DNA of 64,000 bases, from NCBI GenBank assembly GCA_006176705.1, contig QRFJ01000386.1, positions 868,001-932,000 on the forward strand, given 5' to 3'. The DNA is from Cocos nucifera. Lineage: Eukaryota > Streptophyta > Magnoliopsida > Arecales > Arecaceae. Under the pieces are notes generated by a model, which worked only from the letters and a program-made list of their open reading frames with translations, searched no databases and was not told the DNA's origin. The translations under genes were made by a program, and so were the position numbers. Within the stretch, counting starts at the first letter, position 1, and each line of letters starts with the position of its first letter. This document shows positions 1-10,186 of the stretch, piece by piece.

Positions 1-239
1 TCTTAAAACAACTTCTAACTTCAATTACAGCACCCCATTATTTCATCCTTACTTTAAATGAAATAAACAAACAACTCCACCTCCTAAAGCCCGAAGAGTA
101 TTTATCATCAAAGCATATGTCATGAAAAAATGAAATCTCAGGGAAAAAAAGTCATAAAAAATACTTAATCGGATTGACAAATCATGCTACTTTTAGTATC
201 TCTCCAGTGTTTTTCTTTTTCTGAAAGAAAATCAGACCA

Positions 240-680
240 AAGATCTAATCACTAATTCAATCAGACTAACAGAACACTGAAGAAGGACCTATATGATCTG
301 CCTAGCGTCAAGATATAGTTGAGATCGTGCAAGGAGAATACCAAAAATTTAAAAGAAAGAACATAGGAGAGTGCTTTCGGTGATCCAATCAAACTGAGGC
401 TCTTTCCTAAGATAAGATTGTTTCTAGCTTGTCTATAGAAGATATAATTCAATAGGTAATGAAGGCTCTTCGACTAAAGTTGAAAGTGTTTCCAAAAACT
501 CTGAAACAAAGAACATGTTAAGAAAAGATGGTTAACATTTTCTTCTTCCTGATCATAGAAGACACAACAATCCTTGAAGGCCAATTTCCTTTCTTTGAGA
601 TTATCAACTCAGAAAACTAAGACATTTATCTTCTTTGATAGAGGCATTTGCCAAAAATTTAAATTAAGAAGTATTTAAAT
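240..680 (-). pseudogene. L1-type LINE remnant, zinc-finger region after reverse transcriptase
   Basis: Read on the minus strand from about 670 to 460, this stretch translates, with one stop, to a peptide containing CCVFYDQEEENVNHLFL and then C-S-L-F-Q-S-F-W. This is the layout of the zf-RVT region that follows the reverse transcriptase in plant L1-type LINEs: a cysteine pair, acidic residues, N/D-H-L-F-L-x-C, then an aromatic tail. The frame continues to about 261 with a fragment (YRQARNN) resembling the usual W-x-x-RN segment. In-frame stops and the lack of any catalytic reverse transcriptase motif mark it as dead. Assignment rests on motif memory, not on a search. Confidence 0.55.
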
Positions 681-960
681 AAATTAACCAATTTTTACTG
701 CATGTAAAATGAATAAACATGAGAACATGCACAAGTGAGTTGGCTCGGAAAGGGGTAGGCCATAGGGCAGCTTATCTTGTGTGCAAGAACCTACTATTTA
801 TAATGAGAAAGTCTTGAGGCTCGCTTCACCTTGGCCGACATCAAGGCTTCATTTTTTAAATTTATTTCTAATTAACTGCATAGCCCGAGTTAGAGGTGGC
901 AATTTGCTCTGTCTTATCAGGTGCTCAACCCAACTAAATCCTAATGTGACATGTTGCCAC

Positions 961-2030
961 TAGAATCAACTCTTAGCTAAAGAAGATGGAGTTGGATGGA
1001 CGTTCTTCGAGCAAGGGACCTGTAAAAGAAGTCTTGATCAGAGATGGTTTTGGTAGGGATCCTCCGATGCTCAAGTCAGATTCAAAGAAACAGAAAGATA
1101 GAGCATTGAGTATTAGGATTTGCGTACCTTCGGAGGTTCCTCTTCTTGGCTTTTATAAATGATGGTGATGATCGGATCAACTCGATGACGAAACACTCCT
1201 TTTCAATTTAAGTATATCATGGCGAGATTTTAGGCCAAGATTCTCGAAATACTGTAGTTATCCCTTCCTTATTTGTTCATAATCAGCTAGATAGAGTTAC
1301 GGTTGAAATAGAACTCTGAAACAATGAGAATAGTTGAAATAGGCTAAGGTGAAGGTCGGTTGAAATAAGGGGTTCAGTGAAAATAGAAGCTTAGCGAAAT
1401 AGCAGCTTAGTAGGAACAGCGGCTCGATAAGAACAAGCATTCATTGGGAATAGGAGCTTGGCAATTACCACTTATTCCCACACCCTATGCCAAGCTCGAA
1501 GGCCTCATTAGTGCGTGTAAGCTGAAGTATAATTCGGATAACTCCTTGGTTGACGTTCCTATCAGAGATCATCATGTTTTAGTAGTTCAAAATAAAGTAA
1601 TTTGGAAGAATCCATCATAGGTCTTTTGGTCGAGCTTGACTTCAGAAGAAACCATATAGATCTTCTGACGATCTTTACTTCGAAAGAATCCTCTTTTTTA
1701 ATCAGACTAGTAGGTCTTAAGATAGTGAATCATCATCTGAGATAGTGGATCATCATTCGAGATAGTCATCATCACTAACTTATGGGGATATGCTGTGTAA
1801 TTGAAATAGATATCACTAAAGCCATCAAAATTGCTATACTACCAAAGTTAACATATCATCGAGGTTGTCTTTTTGTTGAAATTATCATATCGAATAGATA
1901 TCACTGAAGCTCCCGAAGTTGCTATACTACCGAAGTTGACATATCGTCGAGGTTGCCTTTTTACCGAGGTTATCATATCATCGACATTGCCACGTGTCAA
2001 TCATCCAAGAGTCATAATTTTACCCCTCAA
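961..2030. mobile_element. Probable LTR fragment of a degraded retrotransposon
   Basis: The stretch has no coding potential. It contains GATCCTCCGATGCTCAAGTC (1059-1078) followed by a purine-rich run, then ACCTTCGGAGG and CTTTTATAAATG, an arrangement seen in LTRs of many plant Ty3/gypsy elements. A related order recurs at about 33.7-33.84 kb. Short degenerate units of the form GAAATAG...AGCTTAG lie at 1300-1470, and an 88-bp tandem duplication lies near the right end. The element ends and target duplications could not be fixed, so only a fragment is claimed. Confidence 0.4.
1807..1982. repeat. 88-bp tandem duplication
   Basis: Two adjacent copies each begin TAGATATCACT (1807 and 1895) and run through GTTGCTATACTACC, ACATATC and TTATCATATC. 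They differ at scattered positions, so the duplication is old. It lies within LTR-like sequence. Confidence 0.8.
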
Positions 2031-2156
2031 TATGATATATTTTATTTGATCTATAATTAATTCGAGATAGATGCAGACAATGGTAAAACTTATCTTGAAT
2101 TCGATCGAAATATATATAATTATTCACAAATCCTCTCCGAATGCCCCCTCCTCCAC

Positions 2157-2204
<48 letters not shown>
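2157..2204. repeat. (AAT)n microsatellite
   Basis: Uninterrupted run of about 16 AAT trinucleotides. It creates poly-Ile and poly-Tyr open frames on the two strands that are not genes. Confidence 0.97.
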
Positions 2205-2205
<1 letters not shown>

Positions 2206-2340
2206 TTTTTTTATAGCTTTATCCAATCAGTTCAATTTATCTCGTCTAACTCTAGCAGTCCTATCCCAAAGCAAATATGAATAGATATGGTTAACGGCCT
2301 ACTTAATCCATACTCATCTAGTCTAATATTAGCCACACCG

Positions 2341-2512
2341 TCTCAACTACTATGCACTGAAAATTACCATTCTCGGCCTCTTGAGCACACCGGGACCCTT
2401 CAACACGTTAGGAGCCAATAAACTTTCTCAACTACCATCCGCGAAAATTACCATTCTCGGCGGCCTCTTGAATATACCGGGACCCTTCGACGCATTAGGA
2501 GCAAATAAACTT
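2341..2512. repeat. 85-87-bp tandem duplication
   Basis: Copy 1 (2341-2425) and copy 2 (2426-2512) both start TCTCAACTAC and end AATAAACTT. They share GAAAATTACCATTCTCGG and CCGGGACCCTTC. Copy 2 has a 3-bp CGG expansion. No coding potential. Confidence 0.85.
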
Positions 2513-3328
2513 GGAAATAGTTGATGATAGACATCTATTTGTGCTCTCCTATCCTCGAATGAACCTGCTACATATTGGAACCAGTTCTCAATTTTTAATA
2601 GGCAGAAAAATCTTATGGCACAGAGCTATGGCCGCGCCGGTGTACTGAGGTAGAGTGCATTGTATAGCCTCAGCATTGTCGTTCAAAACCAATCCTCTGG
2701 ACCTCCGTTTTTTCTCACCCCCACAAACCCCCTCCCCTCCTCCTCCTTAACCGTCCCTTCAACACAGCAGAATCAGCGAAAAATCTCTGATAACCCGCTA
2801 AAATTCGGAAGCAATGAATTTTTCAAAAGATTTGATACCTAGAGCGCCCTTATACTTGCCTCAACAATAGCACACAACACTGCTTTTTCTCGTGGCGTCG
2901 GACGATGGACCTCTTAATTGACGCGTCAGATCACTCCCGAAGGAAGCAAAACGACAACGGCATCAACCAATAGGCTCTAATCCACGCGCAAAGGACCAAG
3001 TTAGTTTTGCTAATCCTTTCCATCATATGCACAGATTACAGTGACTGTTACAGGGACAGCACCATGGAAATGATGGAATTCAGCTTCTAAATTATTTTTC
3101 TTCGTATAAAAACAACGTATAAACTAAAAACAACTGTTAACGTACGCAAGCTCGAAAGTATACGTGCGTTTCCACTTCGAGGAGAGAAACCTCGTGAACG
3201 GGACCTTCCCAGAAAATTTTTTTAAAAAAAAATCCAGGCGACCGGATCTTCGTCCGAAACCAAAACAAAAGGATGCAAATAACCATATTCGTACAAGATC
3301 TGGCCGTCCCAGCTCTAACGTTGGTCGC
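2513..3328. other. Intergenic sequence and 3' flank of the ZIP gene
   Basis: No convincing gene. A C-rich stretch at 2695-2760 gives a short open frame with no recognisable domain. The part nearest 3328 should contain the 3' untranslated region of the minus-strand ZIP gene; no clear polyadenylation signal was picked out. Confidence 0.5.
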
Positions 3329-4694
3329 CTAGGCCCAGATTGCAAGGGCCGACATGGAGCAAGCGCCGAGAAAAAGGGCCATGTAAGACGCCACCTGAAG
3401 CCTAACATTGCAGCTCATCCTCCTGCTAAGAAAATCCGCCGCGATTAGATCAACCAATGCCATGTAGACGAGAATGCCGGCGGAGATCGAGTCCAGTATC
3501 CCCTCCACCACCAGCGCCCTCGGGCTATTGCCGTTGTAGAACGACGCAACACCCGCTCCGATGCCGATGCCGGTCGGCGTCGTGATCGCAAAGAAGCCCG
3601 CCATCAGCGCCGCCGACAAGTTCCTGAACTGTGCCTGAAATTTAGAGCCACAACACCCAATTCAACCATAGGACTAAACTAATCGAAGAGCCCAAATGAG
3701 ACCAATGATAAAAGTATGCATCCTATTACGAACCTGGGAGATGCATCCTCCCAGTGCGAAGCCTTCAAAGAATTGGTGGAAGGATAAGGCTGCAACGAGT
3801 GGCCTTATGGTGCACGGACTCCGGGAGACACCGAGTGACAACCCAATGATCACCGAGTGGGACACGATTCCTAGTTCCAGTATCTGATTTTTGCATCCAA
3901 GAATCAAATAAACACCCCAAGAAAAACTAAAATCTCGATGAAATAAGCGATTGAATATTGGACCTTGGAGTGCATCGTACCTGGGATACGACCACGTGGC
4001 GCACATGAGAAGAGACCTCGCCCCCGCCCTCGTCCTCGTCCTCATCCTCCTCCTCGTGGGCGTGGCCAGGGCCGCTCTCCCGCCGTGCGCGGCCGTCGCA
4101 CGCCCCGTGCTCGTGCGGGTGGCTATGCCGGTGCGCCGCCGCGTGGGCGTGCATCCCGACAATGTGCATCGGGCTCTTGACGTTGTCCGCCGCCTCCTCC
4201 GGCTCCGGGGAGACTGAGATTACGGTGATACCCTCCTCGGCCGCTGTCGTCGCTGTAACCGCCGCCGCGGTGGCTGCCTTGACCCCAATGGCCTCTTTCC
4301 GGTGCTTCCGCTCGTAGAACTGGGTCCCGACGAAGTCGACCACGAGGGTCCCGAGCGCCGCCATCATTGCCACGAAGCCGGAGAAAGGGAATCGCCGCCA
4401 TGGCGACTCCGGGAGGCAGGGGTTCGTCAGCGCCGACTGGGCGTCGTGGAGCATGTGGACGAACCCCGTTGCGAGGATGACGCCGGCCGCGAAGGCCTTG
4501 GCGACGACAAAGAGGCCGCCGTCCGTGCGCAGGAACCGCCGCTTGCGCCCCACCAGGGGGATCGCCACACCGGTCACCCCCGCCACAAGGATCGTCGCTA
4601 TTGCTACCAACTTCAGCCGCAGCGCCGCCACGTCATCGCGGCACTCATCCGCCGCGTCGTCGGTGCAGCTCGCCGTCGCCATCGATGCCGACAT
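3329..4694 (-). CDS. ZIP-family metal (zinc/iron) transporter, three exons, 389 aa
   Basis: Predicted plasma-membrane importer of Zn2+ and possibly Fe2+. Exons: 4694-3981, 3883-3734 and 3634-3329; both introns are GT-AG, phase 0, about 100 bp each. The joined frame is 389 codons ending in TAG. Three hydrophobic segments (about 27-49, 60-82, 104-125) precede a long cytosolic loop, 126-228, with ten histidines between 177 and 213 followed by an acidic run, typical of the ZIP metal-sensing loop. Segment 4 has HSVIIGLSLG (His247) and segment 5 has HQFFEGFALGG (His274, Glu278), the family's metal-binding signature. Three more segments follow, giving eight, and the C-terminus ends at IWA as in plant ZIPs. 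The ATG at 4694 is the first in this frame; no strong signal peptide is seen. The sequence resembles the ZIP1/5/8-type zinc transporters more than IRT1, but I do not assign a numbered symbol. It looks intact. Confidence 0.93.
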
Positions 4695-5580
4695 GGCTTC
4701 TTCCCATCACAAAAGATCCAACTAAATCAACACCCACCAATCCAAAATCAAACTCTCCCCAAATGGGGAGGAAAATGGAAAAAAAGAAGCGAGATCTTTT
4801 ACCAGAGAAAACGCTCAGTTGGTCGCGGAAGCGAGTGACGTAGAACCAGGGCTCAAGATCCTGACAATAAAACAACAATTGATGGTTGTTTGGGCGAATA
4901 AAATAATTGATGGAAAAAATTCGGAAAAGCTTCGATCTTGTCTATAAAAATTAGGGCGTTAGGAGCTCCATTTCTCGAGAAAATCTTACCTCAAAGAAAG
5001 ACATCTCGAGATTTCTATCTATCTATCTATCAAAATCGCCCGAATTCCAAAAGTTCTCTCGGTTACCCTCTTTCTTGGTTCCACATATAAAAGCGGGGCG
5101 CGAGGGCGGGCCGCAGAGAGGAGATGGATAAAGTGGTGGGCGGGGATGGAGGTGGACCACCCTGCGTTGGAAGAGAATGTCGTCATCCACCCCCCCCCCC
5201 CAAATCTAAGCTGAGCAAAAGGCCGCCACGGGACTGAGGTTATCGCCCCCTTCGTGCGTCTCACGCGACAAACTGGACGCTCCCGTTGTTCGATCGGACG
5301 GCTCAAAGCAACTAGAAAGGCATCCTGACGGATGCTTCTGTATGCGCGTCGATGTAAAATGTTCTCCGCACGACATCATCATGAGGACATGGAGTAGGAT
5401 TTTGGCGAGGAGTACCGTGGGCGGAACTTTCGTAGGAGAGAATTAAAATCCCCGGGGACCACCGCGTGCCGCCCGACTATTGGCGGGCCCGACCGTAAGG
5501 TTTGGAAGGTCAACTCTAGGTATTGATCCTGTCCATCAACGCGTTAAGATCGGCGTGAGTCGATTGGCGGTGTTGCAAGG
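4695..5580 (-). promoter_or_regulatory. 5' flank and promoter region of the ZIP gene
   Basis: No gene is seen here. The region is GC-rich between 5040 and 5300, with a (TCTA)n run at about 5018-5033 and a C-run at 5190-5200. The clearest TATA motif, TATAAAAG at 5085-5092, is in plus orientation, so it is uncertain whether it serves the minus-strand ZIP gene; the minus-strand reading is TTTTATATG. Transcription start not determined. Confidence 0.4.
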
Positions 5581-5590
5581 ATGTCGACAT
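5581..5590. promoter_or_regulatory. Zinc-deficiency response element (ZDRE) palindrome
   Basis: ATGTCGACAT is an exact match to RTGTCGACAY, the 10-bp palindrome bound by group F bZIP factors (bZIP19/bZIP23 in Arabidopsis), which switch on ZIP genes under zinc shortage. It lies 887 bp upstream of the ZIP ATG and 215 bp before retroelement A. The neighbouring ZIP gene makes a functional reading much likelier than chance. I saw no other exact match in the window. Confidence 0.65.
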
Positions 5591-5804
5591 AATGTTGAGG
5601 GCTCCCTCGTTCTTTATTTTGTATGCGGGTCCTTTGTTTTTTTTTTTTTAAAATACAGAAGTCTCAAAACTAAAACGTCTCTAGATTAGATTACAGAAGA
5701 AAGCGACAGAAAAGAAAAGAAGCAATCGGCGAGGATGAACGACGGATGAATAATAGATTTTTTTTTCTAATCTATTTTTTCATTTATTTGATGAAATATG
5801 ATGA

Positions 5805-6599
5805 TGTTGGAGATAAATTTTATTTTCATCAAAATTTAGTTTGATACTCAGCCTAATGCAATCAGTAGTCATAGAAGAGCTTCAGCGAACGAGCTTTAGC
5901 TAAATTCTTTCAGCCGGTCGAACTTCTCAGCGACCAAACTCCTCAACGGTCCTCAGTGATCGAGCTCTTTCAATCAGACTCCTATGGGAATTGAATTTTT
6001 TTCTGACTTTTTCAATCGGACTCCTATGAGAGTCGAACTTTCTTCGGACTCCTCCAAAAGTCGGACTTCTTCCAAAATTCTTCTTCAACCAGATTTCTCT
6101 AGGAGCCAAATTTCTTTCGGATCGCTCCTGCAGTTCGGACTCCTCCGAAAGTCAAACTCCTTCCGAATTGCTCCTGCAGTCGGATTCTTCCAGGAGCCAA
6201 ACTTCTTTCGAATTGCTCATGTAGTTCGGACTCCTCCAGGAGCCAAACTTCTTCCGAATCGCTCCTACAGTTCGGACTCCTTTAGAAGCCGAACTCCTTC
6301 CGATCGCTCCTACAGTTTGGTTCCTCTAGGAGCCAAACTTCTTTCAGATCGCTCCTGTAGTCGGACTCCTCTGAGAGCCGACCTCCTTTCGAATTGCTCC
6401 TGCAGTCAGATTCCTATAGGAGTCGATCTCATTTCAAATTACTCTTATAGTCGGACCTCGAATGCATGCTTCCACCAGACGACATGGCCGCCACTACCAG
6501 TCTGGCGACATCGCTCTCTCCGTAACAAGCTCCATGCGGTTCATAACCGGACGACATGGCCGCCACTACCAACCTGGCGACACTGCTCTCTCTCCGTAC
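5805..6599 (+). repeat. 5' LTR of element A, forward part
   Basis: Starts TGTTGGAGATAAA and is collinear with the 3' LTR (10187 onward) up to the CTCCGTAC at 6592-6599. It contains tandem sub-repeats of about 46 bp (6110-6450) with CTCC...GGAG dyads and a duplicated motif CGACATGGCCGCCACTACCA near 6482 and 6552. The remaining third of the LTR is not in forward orientation here. Confidence 0.85.
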
Positions 6600-6602
6600 G
6601 AA

Positions 6603-6622
6603 TTGGCGCTAGAGGAAGGGCC
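6603..6622 (+). other. Primer-binding-site motif of element A
   Basis: TTGGCGCTAGAGGAAGGGCC is the same motif found directly after the 5' LTR of element B (40304) and, with one change, of element C (about 51200), so it marks the start of the internal region. Here it is sandwiched between the forward and inverted parts of the LTR and forms an imperfect palindrome with its flanks (GAATTGGC / GGCCAATTC). Confidence 0.7.
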
Positions 6623-6627
6623 AATTC

Positions 6628-6936
6628 TGTTTGTGCAGAATTTGATCGACGTCGGATCAAGCTGGAGTGGAGGAGGACGAGGTTACCGTCAGTGATCTGC
6701 AAAATAAAGTTCCATCCAGAGTCGATGGTGGTAGCTCCGACAGGACCCTCCGACGATCAAATCAGCTCTTCTGGCCAATAAAAATGAAGTACTCAAAAGA
6801 GAGTTTGACAGAATTTTTTAGGAGGAGAGAAGAGCTTGAAGAAAACATATCTGAAGGATCCCTTTTATAGATGAAGCTTGATTGATGGTGATGACCATAC
6901 CGTTTGGTAGCGGACCGCTCAAGATCCTGACAACGG
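6628..6936 (-). repeat. Inverted copy of the terminal third of the element A LTR
   Basis: Read on the minus strand this runs from the segment containing CCGCTACC and CGGTATGGTCATCACCATCA, through a TATAAAAGGGATCC promoter-like motif, to the LTR terminus CTGCACAAACA. It matches 3' LTR positions about 11020-11329. Together with 5805-6599 it accounts for a whole LTR, but with the last ~310 bp reversed. Confidence 0.8.
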
Positions 6937-7048
6937 CCCTTATGTGCCCTTCAATAAAATTTCTTCATTTCAGCATTATTATTTTCTGGTGTAAGAATTA
7001 TATGATGATAGAAAAAAAATGATCGAAAGTGGCCATGTTAGGAACAGG

Positions 7049-7430
7049 AAGAGAACCTCATCCTAACGTGAGCAAAGTCGAAGGCCTCATTCATTTTAGA
7101 CAAAATGGAGGGAGAGGCTCTGACAATGGTCCTTATATACCTCCATAGCCCATTAGGAATAGGAGGAGAACCTCGTTCTAACGTGAGCAAAGTCGAAGGC
7201 CTCATTCATTTTAGACGAGATGGGGGGAGAGGCTCTGACAATGGCCCTTATGTGCCCCCACAGTCTGTTAGAAATAGGAGGAGAACCTCGTCCTAATATG
7301 AGCAAAGTCGAAAGCCTAGTTCATTTTAGACGAGATGAAGGGAGAGGCCCTGACAACGATCCTTATGTGCCCCCACAGCTTGTTAGGAAGAGGAGAACCT
7401 CATCCTAACGTGAGCAAAGTCGAAGGCCGA
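7049..7430 (+). repeat. 115-bp tandem repeat, about 3.3 copies
   Basis: TCATTTTAGA recurs at 7091, 7206 and 7321, an exact 115-bp period. Each unit includes GAGAACCTC, AACGTGAGCAAAGTCGAAGG and TTATGTGCCCCCACAG. It lies between the post-integrase sequence and the minisatellite of element A. Element C has a single related copy near 56860-56920, so the expansion is specific to A. Confidence 0.88.
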
Positions 7431-7439
7431 GCTTCGAAG

Positions 7440-10090
7440 TCTATATCAATAGGAGATAAAATCTCTTTCAACCATAGCTGCTGGAGATAAGATCTCTCCG
7501 AAATCTCTACGTCAACAGGAGATAAAATCTTCTTCAACCTTGGCTGCTGGAGATAAGATCTCCTCTAAGCTCCACCTTCAACCTCGACTGCTAGAGATAA
7601 GATCTCCTCCGAGCTTCTACGTCGATAGGAGATAAAATCTCCTTCAACCTCGACTGCCAGAGATAAGATCTTTTTCGAGCCTCTACGTCAATAGGAGATA
7701 AAATCTTCTTCAACCTCGGCCACTGAAGATAAGATCTCCCCCGAGCTCTACCTTCAACCTCGACTGCTGGAGATAAAATCTCCTTCGAGCTCTACCTTCA
7801 ATCTCGACTAGAGATAAGATCTCTTCCGAGCGATCGAGCGACCAAGTCAACCTCGGTCAGAGATAAGATATCTTCCGAGCGTCCGAGCCAACCTCGACTA
7901 GAGATGAGATCTCTTCCGAGCGCTCGAACCAACCTCGGCTGCTGGAGATAAGATCTCCTCCGAGGCCAATCTTCAACCTTAGCTGCTGGAGATAAGATCT
8001 TTCCCGAACTCAATCTTCAACCTCGGCTGCTAGAGATAAGATCTCCCCCGAGCTCAACCTTCAACCTCAGCTAGAGATAAGATCTCTCTCGAGCTTCAAA
8101 GTCTTCACCAATATGAGATAAGATCTCCTTCAACCTCGACTGCTGGAGATAAGATCTCCTCCGAGCTCAACCTTCGACCTCAGCTGTTGGAGATAAGATC
8201 TCCCTCGAGCTTCTATAGGAGATAAGATCTTCAACCTCGACTGCTGGAGATAAGATCTCCTCCGAGCTCAACCTTCAATCTCGACTGCTGGAGATAAGAT
8301 CTCCTTCGAGTTCAACCTTCGGCCTTGGCTGTTAGAGATAAGATCTCCCCTGAGCTTCTATAGGAGATAAGATCTCCTTCAATCTTGGCTGCTAGAGATA
8401 AGATCTCCCCCGAGCCCAACCTTCAACCTATGCTGCTGAAGATAAGATCTCCCCTGAGCTCAATCTTCAACCTCAGCTATTGGAGATAAGATCTTCCCCA
8501 AGCTTCTATAGAAAATAAGATCTCCTTTAACCTTGGCTGCTGGAGATAAGATCTCCTTCGAGTCTAATCTTCAACCTCGGCTGCTGGAGATAAGATCTCC
8601 CCCGAGCTCAACCTTCAACCTCGGCTATTGGAGATAAGATCTCTTCCAAGCTTCTACGGAAGATAAGATCTTCTTCAACTTCGGCTACTGGAGATAAGAT
8701 CTCTTCCAAGCTCAACCTTCAACCTCGGCTAGAGATAAGATCTCTTTCGAGCTTCAAAGTCTTCGCCAACATGAGATAAGACCTCCTTCAACTTCGATTG
8801 TTGGAGATAAGATCTCCTCCGAGCTCAACCTTCGACCTCGACTGCTAGAGATAAGATCTCTCTCGAGCTTCTATAGGAGATAAGATCTCCTTCAACCTCA
8901 GCTGTTGGAGATAAGATCTTCTCCGAACTCAACCTTCAACCTCGGCTGCTGGAGATAAGATCTCCTCCGAGCTCAACCTTCGGCCTCGACTGTTGGAGAT
9001 AAGATCTCCCCTGAGTTTTTATAGGAGATAAGATCTCCTTCAACCTCGACTGCTGGAGATAAGATCTCCTCCGAATCCAACCTTCAATCTCGACTGCTGG
9101 AGATAAGATCTCCGAGCTCAACCTTCAACCTCGGCTGCTGAAGATAAGATCTTCTCCGAGCCCAACCTTCAACCCCGGCTGCTGGAGATAAGATCTCCCC
9201 AGAGCTCAACCTTCAACCTCAGCTGTTGGAGACAAGATCTCCCCCGAGCTTCTACGAAAGATAAGATCTCCTTCAATCTCGGTTGCTGGAGATAAGATCT
9301 CCCCCGAGCTCAACCTTCAACCTCGGCTAGAGATAAGATCTCTCTCGAGCTTCAAAGTCTTCTCCAACAGGAGATAAGATCTCCTTCAACCTCGACTGCT
9401 GGAGATAAGATCTCCTCCGAGCTCAACCTTCAACCTCGGCTGTTGGAGATAAGATCTCCCCCGAGCCCAACCTTCAAGCTCGGCTGCTGGAGATAAGATC
9501 TCCTCCAAGCTCAACCTTCAACCTCGACTGCTGGAGATAAGATCTCCCCCGAGCTTCTACAGGAGATAAGATCTCTCCCGAGCTTCTATATCAACAGAAG
9601 ATGAGATCTCCTTCAACCTCGACTGGAGATGAGATATCCTCTGAGCCTCAACTTCAACTCAACCTCAGCTGAAGATAGGATCTCCCTCGAGCTTCAACGT
9701 CTTCACCAACAGGAGATGAGATCTCCTTCAACCTCGATTGGAGATGAGATCTCTCTCGAGCCTCAACTTCAACTTCAATCTCGATTGGAAATAGAATCTC
9801 CTCCGAGCTTCAAGGTCTGCGTCAATAGGAGATGAGATCTCCTTCAACGTCGGCTGGAGATGAGATCTCCCCCAAGCCTTAACTTCAACTTCAACCTCGA
9901 CTGGAGATGAGATCTCCTCCGAGCCTCAACTTCAACTTCAACCTCAACTGGAGATAGGATCTCTTTCGAGTTTCAACCACAACGTCAACAAAAAATAAGA
10001 TCTTCCTGGACCTCGATCGGAGATGGGATCCCTCCGAGCCTCATCTTCAATGTCAACTTTGGCTGGAGATAAGATCTCCTCCGAGCTTTA
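7440..10090 (+). repeat. Hairpin-forming minisatellite array of element A (~44-bp unit)
   Basis: Roughly 60 units, commonly 44 bp, built on GGAGAT-AAG-ATCTCC (arms GGAGAT/ATCTCC around an AAG loop, containing AGATCT). Many units add an outer stem: in 8576-8606, CTCGG and CCGAG flank the core. Spacers read like CTCAACCTTCAACCT. From about 9600 the core shifts to GGAGAT-GAG-ATCTCC and the spacing lengthens. The array lies in the slot between pol and 3' LTR. Open frames on either strand are by-products of the repeat and are not called as genes. Confidence 0.92.
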
Positions 10091-10186
10091 ACTTCAATGG
10101 ATGCAGAGCTCGGAAAAGAACTTCGACAGTCGCCTATTTTGGTACTTCCTTCCTTCGAATTTCAAACTCGAGAGTGGGAGGACTAT

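Noticed and set aside
2020..2280. Poly-Tyr and poly-Ile open frames
   Set aside because: Both are translations of the (AAT)n microsatellite.
4302..4838. 178-codon plus-strand open frame over ZIP exon 1
   Set aside because: Shadow of the GC-rich ZIP exon on the opposite strand; composition only, no domain.
4851..6933. A 17-bp identity (GCTCAAGATCCTGACAA) between the ZIP upstream region (4851) and the element A junction (6917)
   Set aside because: A match of this length in 64 kb is not far from chance, and the copy at 6917 is explained by the inverted LTR end plus the 115-bp repeat.
7440..10090. CRISPR-like array
   Set aside because: Plant nuclear context, repeats drift and spacers are themselves related; it is a minisatellite inside an LTR retrotransposon.
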